Shown here one piece after another: positions 15,692 through 19,080 of a stretch of 19,080 bases of DNA. A program made the translations under genes and the position numbers. This DNA comes from an uncultured bacterium (GTDB lineage Bacteria; Verrucomicrobiota; Lentisphaeria; Oligosphaerales; Oligosphaeraceae). Positions within the stretch are counted from its first letter, which is position 1, and each line of letters opens with the position of its first letter. Under the pieces are notes generated by a model. That model did not search any database, was not told the DNA's origin, and was given only the letters and a program-made list of their open reading frames with translations. The stretch is from contig URJM01000039.1 of assembly GCA_900548225.1 (NCBI GenBank), positions 1-19,080 on the forward strand, written 5' to 3'.

Positions 15692-16300
15692 CTACGCCGT
15701 AATCAATGCCCCCAGTGCAGGGGAAAGGTGTGACGCCAGGGCCTCGGCAAGCGCCTCGTCGGAGAAGTCGTAGACGACCTGCCCTGCTCCTCCAAAGGAG
15801 AGCTTGAAGCCCCCCGACAGGCGCTTGTCGGGCTTGAGGACTACCCGCTCCCGAAGGCTCGAGGCCAACGCGGCCGAAACCGCCGCACGCAACTCCTCAA
15901 GCTCCCCCTCGGGAACCAATACGGAAAACCTGTCCTCGTTGCCGGAGGCCTTCACATACTCCTCGCAGAGCTTCGCGACAATCCCCGCCACGACGCCTGG
16001 CTTGAGTTCGGACTTCAAAAGGGACTCGACGGCGCCCTGGACGCGGGACTCCAGCTCGCGCCTCACCTGGAGCAGCACCTGGCGGCCGCTCTGCCGGATG
16101 GACTCCTCGGACTTCTGGCGAAGGGTCGCGCAGGAGGCCTCCGCGTCGGAGACCATCTTCGACGCCTTTTCCTTGGCATCGGAAAGAATGCCGGCGGCCT
16201 CCTCCCTGGCCTTGGAGACTATGCGCTCACGCTCCTCCTCGCCACGGCGAATGCCCTCCTTGTCCAATCTGTCAAGCAATGCCTGAAGTTCGTCTGCCAT
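15692..16300 (-). CDS. atpE: V-type ATP synthase subunit E (peripheral stalk)
   Basis: The 202-residue protein has a long charged N-terminal helix (about 1-95, rich in Glu, Arg and Ala, with EEERERIVSKAREEA) and a globular C-terminal domain, the classic E-subunit plan. It forms the peripheral stalk that holds the A3B3 head against rotation. The frame is open to 16354, but the ATG at 16300 has a full AGGAGG 10 bases upstream and begins the helix cleanly. It is the first gene of the V-ATPase operon. A partner subunit G/H, which normally pairs with E in the stalk, is not visible in the window. Confidence 0.88.
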   Translation of the reverse strand: MADELQALLDRLDKEGIRRGEEERERIVSKAREEAAGILSDAKEKASKMVSDAEASCATLRQKSEESIRQSGRQVLLQVRRELESRVQGAVESLLKSELKPGVVAGIVAKLCEEYVKASGNEDRFSVLVPEGELEELRAAVSAALASSLRERVVLKPDKRLSGGFKLSFGGAGQVVYDFSDEALAEALASHLSPALGALITA

Positions 16301-16420
16301 AAGTGAATTGCCTCCTTGCTTTGGTCGATAAAGGGGTCCCGGCCAGAAGGACACGGCCCAATTGGAATGAAGCCACGCCCGGACGGCGGAAACGTTTGTG
16401 CAAATTATCGGTTAATGTAA
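16301..16420 (-). promoter_or_regulatory. V-ATPase operon leader region with atpE ribosome binding site
   Basis: This 120-base gap after the PurF-like gene should hold the operon promoter. The end next to the PurF-like gene (about 16395-16420) is A+T-rich. The AGGAGG at 16316-16311 on the minus strand is the atpE ribosome binding site. I could not fix a -35/-10 pair with confidence. Confidence 0.45.
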
Positions 16421-17836
16421 CTATTCAGCGCCGTCCCAACAGTAGGTGCAGAGCCCTTCCTGGGGGACTCCGATTGACGCAAGGGTGTCCTTGAGCGGCT
16501 GGTATTTGAGGCTTGTGAACCCCATCTCCTTGCAGACCAGGTCCACCATCGCCTGGTACTTCTCGGAGGAGTCGTCGGCGTATTCGCGCACGGTGTCGTC
16601 GGTCTCCTTTCCGCCTTCGAGCTCGTGGATTGCACGGCGTGCAATCAATTCAAGGGGTCCCCTGGAGGTGGAGAAGTTGAGATACTTGCACCCGAAGAGG
16701 ATTGGAGGGCATGCGGCACGCACGTGCACCTCCTTCGCGCCCCACTCGGGAAGCCTTGCGAAGGTGTCCTTGAGCTGGGTGCCCCGGACAATGGAGTCCT
16801 CGCAGAAGAGGAGCCTGCGCCCCCTGATGAAGTCCTGGATGGGGATGAGCTTCATCTTGGCCACATGGCGACGAGTGGTCTGGGAGTCGGAGATGAAGCT
16901 CCGTGGCCAGGTGGGAGTGTATTTGATGAAGGAACGCCTGTAGGGAATGCCCGTGGCGCCGGCATAGCCAAGGGCATGCGCGGTCCCCGAGTCGGGAACC
17001 CCGGCCACGGCGTCCACATCAAGGTCCTTGTCGTGAAAGGCAAGCGCCGCGCCGCAACGGTAGCGCACCTCCTCCACGTTCACGCCGTCGTAGGAGGAGG
17101 CGGGGAAGCCGAAGTATATCCACATGAAGGCGCACATGCGGCACTTCTTCCTGGCTGGAAGGACCGGACGGATCTCAAGGGTCTTGCCGTCCAGCAATAC
17201 GGCCTCGCCAGGCCCAAGCCATCTCACAATCTTGTAGCCCAGGTTGTGGAGCGCACAGGACTCCAGGGACGCGGCAAGGGAACCGTCATCCTTGCGGCCG
17301 ATGACGACCGGCGTGCGGCCAAGCTTGTCGCGGCAGGCGTAAACCCCCTCGGGGGAGAGGACAAGGACACTGCAGGAGCCCTCCACCTTCTCCTGCATGT
17401 GGAGAAGCCCGTCGCGGATGGTGGGCTTGGTGGCAAGAAGGGCGGCGGCAATCTCAGTGGGGCCTACCTTGCCGTTGACCAGCTCCGAAAAGTGGATTCC
17501 ACCATGGCAGAGCTCCTTCTGAAGAGCCTCCTGGTTGGAGATGAGCCCAACCATCGCGACGCCAAAGGTGCCAAATTCGCCCGCGACATTCAACGGCTGG
17601 GGATCTGTGTCTGAAACACTGCCAATGCCAAGGTTCCCGTCCATGCCGTCGAGATGCTGCTCGAATTTCGACCGGAAGGGATCCTTCCTGATGTCATGGA
17701 TGAAACGCTGGAAGCCGTTGCGGCCGTAGACAAGCAGCCCGCCGCGAATATTCCCAAGGTGGGAGTGGTAGTCGGAGCCGTAGAAGATGTCCGCAACACA
17801 ACTGCCCTTGGAGGCGCAACCGAAAAAACCGCCCAT
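16421..17836 (-). CDS. PurF-like amidophosphoribosyltransferase homologue lacking the glutaminase nucleophile
   Basis: The 471-residue protein has the PurF domain order: an Ntn-type glutaminase domain (about 1-225) and a phosphoribosyltransferase domain (about 226-471). Canonical PurF starts MCGIFG, exposing Cys as the nucleophile; here it is MGGFFG, so the Cys is Gly. The usual RYSTxG Arg region reads GSVSDTD (72-78), the HNGNLxN region reads VGLISN, and the S-D-T-E Asp is lost (GPTE). The PRPP loop LLFCEDSIVRGTQ (342-354) and GVPDSGT (279-285) are kept. Cysteines at about 235, 376/383, 463 and 466 resemble the [4Fe-4S] ligands of Bacillus PurF. Such MGGFFG proteins occur in other anaerobes. 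It may use ammonia or be regulatory; a true PurF should exist elsewhere in the genome. Confidence 0.85.
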   Translation of the reverse strand: MGGFFGCASKGSCVADIFYGSDYHSHLGNIRGGLLVYGRNGFQRFIHDIRKDPFRSKFEQHLDGMDGNLGIGSVSDTDPQPLNVAGEFGTFGVAMVGLISNQEALQKELCHGGIHFSELVNGKVGPTEIAAALLATKPTIRDGLLHMQEKVEGSCSVLVLSPEGVYACRDKLGRTPVVIGRKDDGSLAASLESCALHNLGYKIVRWLGPGEAVLLDGKTLEIRPVLPARKKCRMCAFMWIYFGFPASSYDGVNVEEVRYRCGAALAFHDKDLDVDAVAGVPDSGTAHALGYAGATGIPYRRSFIKYTPTWPRSFISDSQTTRRHVAKMKLIPIQDFIRGRRLLFCEDSIVRGTQLKDTFARLPEWGAKEVHVRAACPPILFGCKYLNFSTSRGPLELIARRAIHELEGGKETDDTVREYADDSSEKYQAMVDLVCKEMGFTSLKYQPLKDTLASIGVPQEGLCTYCWDGAE

Positions 17837-18172
17837 GAATGTAAATCAATGAAAATAAATGTGGAACCTAAAACGCGAGGGCGGAAAAGGAAGCAGCACC
17901 CACCGTTTACGCAATGGGGCATAATATAAATTCTCTGCGCATTCCAGCACGGAAAAGGACACCACATGACACGAATGTGTAACTGGAAAAGTTAAACGCA
18001 CGCCCTTCGCGCATTGAAATATGCAAACCCAGGGAGGGCGTTTAATTCCCAAGGGGGTGCGCCTCCAGGAAGGCGGAGTGTCCGGGCATCAATACATGCC
18101 GGAGAGTGCATAGCCATGGAACCTAACGGAGGAGTGACGGAATGCGGCCATGGGACGCTTTGCTGAGATTTG
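17837..18172. other. non-coding region upstream of the PurF-like gene
   Basis: About 336 bases without a convincing gene. The part nearest the PurF-like start (17837-17935) is A+T-rich, including ATAATATAAATTC at 17920-17932, and probably holds its promoter. The part at 17992-18102 contains three nested or consecutive inverted repeats, listed separately. I found no tRNA, SRP, tmRNA or riboswitch that I could name. Confidence 0.5.
17992..18102. repeat. cluster of inverted repeats, possible structured RNA or leader
   Basis: TTAAACGCACGCCCT (17992-18006) pairs with AGGGCGTTTAA (18035-18045) apart from a four-base bulge, and encloses GCAT-TGAAAT-ATGC (18011-18024). Next come CGCCT/AGGCG (18060-18064 / 18071-18075) and CCGGGCAT/ATGCCGG (18082-18089 / 18096-18102, one bulged G). 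Inverted repeats fold on either strand, so the direction of transcription is unknown. Confidence 0.4.
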
Positions 18173-18316
18173 AAAAAACGCAACATCCACTTCTACGTGA
18201 ACAAGTGCGGTTCTCATATTGTGGAGTTCTTCAATCCCCGCCATCATGAACAGCACGGTCCCTGCGACATTCCCGGAGGGGAATACTTCTTCCGTTTTGA
18301 AAAGACGATGAAGTGA
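18173..18316 (+). pseudogene. tail of an unrecognised gene upstream of the YolD remnant
   Basis: A 47-codon open stretch begins KKRNIHFYVNK just after an in-frame TGA and ends FFRFEKTMK. It has no ATG near its beginning (only a TTG at 18170). Its TGA overlaps the GTG of the YolD-like remnant as GTGA, the arrangement of adjacent genes in an operon, so it is probably the 3' end of a gene whose 5' part is lost or frameshifted. I do not recognise the family. Confidence 0.35.
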
Positions 18317-18598
18317 AAACGCCCTACGACGACATCATTCACCTTCCGCATCATGTTTCGCGGAGAACCATCCGTAGATGCCGTTTCGTGACCGCGCCGT
18401 TTGCCGCGCTGACGGGCTACGAGACGACAGTGGGGAAACGGCCCGGCTGACAGCCGAAAGGCGCGAACTCTCCTCGCAGGAGGCCGAAGAGCTGACCGTC
18501 GTCTCGCAAATCTTGACGTCTGGCTGAAAGACCGCCCGGAGGCGACCATCGAATACATTGTTCCTGGCAAGCGGATGGTTGTATTGCGCCTCAAACGG
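18313..18598 (+). pseudogene. YolD-like protein, frameshifted remnant
   Basis: Pieces of a YolD-like protein lie in order but in all three frames. From the GTG at 18313: MKTPYDDIIHLPHHVS. From 18378: MPFRDRA. From 18400: FAALTGYE. From 18435: ETARLTAERRELSS, running on to EEL. From 18512: LDVWLKDRPEATIEY, running on to LRLKR. The pattern YDDIIxLPHxVS ... MxxxxRAxxF ... FAALTGYxxxxxETARLTxER is typical of YolD-like proteins, usually encoded beside Y-family polymerases such as UvrX/DinP. At least four indels are needed to join the pieces, so it is a decayed gene. It breaks off where the convergent DUF4143 gene ends. No polymerase follows it here. Confidence 0.75.
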
Positions 18599-19080
18599 CC
18601 GCCCAGCTTCGGACTTGAATCCCGCTCCGGGTGTAGCTTTCGGTTCCGCCGTAGATGAGCATTCCGGAATCCGTGCCGTCGAGTTTGCACCAGTAATCCA
18701 GACCGCTCATCATGTTCCCTGAGACCGTCTGGCCCGATTTAATTTCGACCGGGTAAAGACTCTCGCCGTCCTCGATGAGGAGATCGACCTCATGCCCCTG
18801 GGAATCCCGCCAGTAGTACAACGGCGGCTCCTCACCGGCATTGAAACAGGACTTGCAGAGTTCGGAAATGATGTAGGTCTCGAAGATCGCGCCGCGCTGG
18901 CTGTGCAGTTCCAGATTATTGGCCGACCGAATGCCCAGCAGATAGCAGAGAAGTCCGGTATCATAGAAGTACAGCTTCGGCGTTTTGATCAGGCGCTTGT
19001 TGAAATTCCTGGAGTGCGGCTTCAGCAGGAAAACGATGTAGCTTGCACACAGCAGAGAGAGCCAGCGCTTGATCGTGACC
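18591..19080 (-). CDS. ATP-binding protein with DUF4143 domain, C-terminal part
   Basis: The minus-strand frame is open from the window edge to a TGA at 18591 and encodes the last 162-163 residues. It contains KRLIKTPKLYFYDTGLLCYL, then QRGAIFETYIISEL, YYWRDSQGHEVDLLIE and YPVEIKSG, ending RSWAAV. This is the DUF4143 domain found C-terminal to an AAA_14 ATPase domain. It has PD-(D/E)xK-like residues (E-V-D-L and V-E-I-K), consistent with a nuclease-like fold. The ATPase part would be beyond 19080. Such proteins are common, often in many copies in anaerobes, and are poorly characterised. The intact C-terminus suggests the gene itself is not broken at this end. Confidence 0.85.
   Translation of the reverse strand, partial: VTIKRWLSLLCASYIVFLLKPHSRNFNKRLIKTPKLYFYDTGLLCYLLGIRSANNLELHSQRGAIFETYIISELCKSCFNAGEEPPLYYWRDSQGHEVDLLIEDGESLYPVEIKSGQTVSGNMMSGLDYWCKLDGTDSGMLIYGGTESYTRSGIQVRSWAAV

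Noticed and set aside
17885..17900. SRP RNA-like string GGAAAAGGAAGCAGC
   Set aside because: It resembles the GGAAGGAAGCAGC loop of 4.5S RNA, but the bases before it cannot form the required stem with it and no flanking long stem is present.
18244..18690. A 148-codon minus-strand frame across the YolD remnant
   Set aside because: It has no family resemblance, overlaps the DUF4143 coding region in another frame and is explained by the plus-strand remnant.
1..19080. CRISPR arrays, tRNA or rRNA genes, intact insertion sequences
   Set aside because: No regularly spaced direct repeats, cloverleaf-like sequences, rRNA motifs or transposase genes were recognised by eye.

Overview
This 19 kb window is GC-rich and densely coding, and it looks like the chromosome of a fermentative or anaerobic bacterium. 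The best guess is the PVC superphylum (Lentisphaerota/Kiritimatiellota/Verrucomicrobiota type). This rests on three things: an E-DUF2764-A-B-D-I-K V-type ATPase operon of the kind found in Chlamydiae, spirochaetes, Bacteroidetes and PVC bacteria; an Aquifex-type aconitase; and sparse, irregular Shine-Dalgarno sites. The lineage is an inference; no rRNA gene is present.

Layout. 1-78 (minus): the first codons of a Y-family DNA polymerase, cut by the window edge. 215-955 (minus): a membrane protein with two zinc ribbons and a bacterial PH domain. 1106-5456 (plus): an OleA/FabH-like ketosynthase, aconitase, an atypical Ser/Thr kinase and TsaE; the last three are spaced 6-12 bases apart. 5462-16300 (minus): an eleven-gene run with small gaps or overlaps, in transcription order V-ATPase E, DUF2764, A, B, D, I, K, then a CPA1 K+(Na+)/H+ antiporter, chorismate mutase, IspH and UppS. 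16421-17836 (minus): a PurF-like protein with a dead glutaminase site. 17837-18172: non-coding, with a cluster of inverted repeats. 18173-18598 (plus): decayed remnants including a frameshifted YolD-like gene. 18591-19080 (minus): the C-terminal part of a DUF4143 ATP-binding protein, cut by the window edge.

How the genes fit together. The V-ATPase and the antiporter downstream of it form an ion-homeostasis module. Subunit K carries the residues that bind Na+ in the Enterococcus hirae rotor ring, so a Na+-translocating enzyme is predicted. IspH makes the C5 isoprenoid precursors and UppS polymerises them into the undecaprenyl carrier for cell-wall synthesis. No wholly new multi-gene defence or biosynthetic system was recognised. 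The strongest points for follow-up are the PurF homologue without its nucleophile, the Na+ signature in the V-ATPase, the kinase with altered active-site motifs, and the decayed YolD remnant beside a structured intergenic region.
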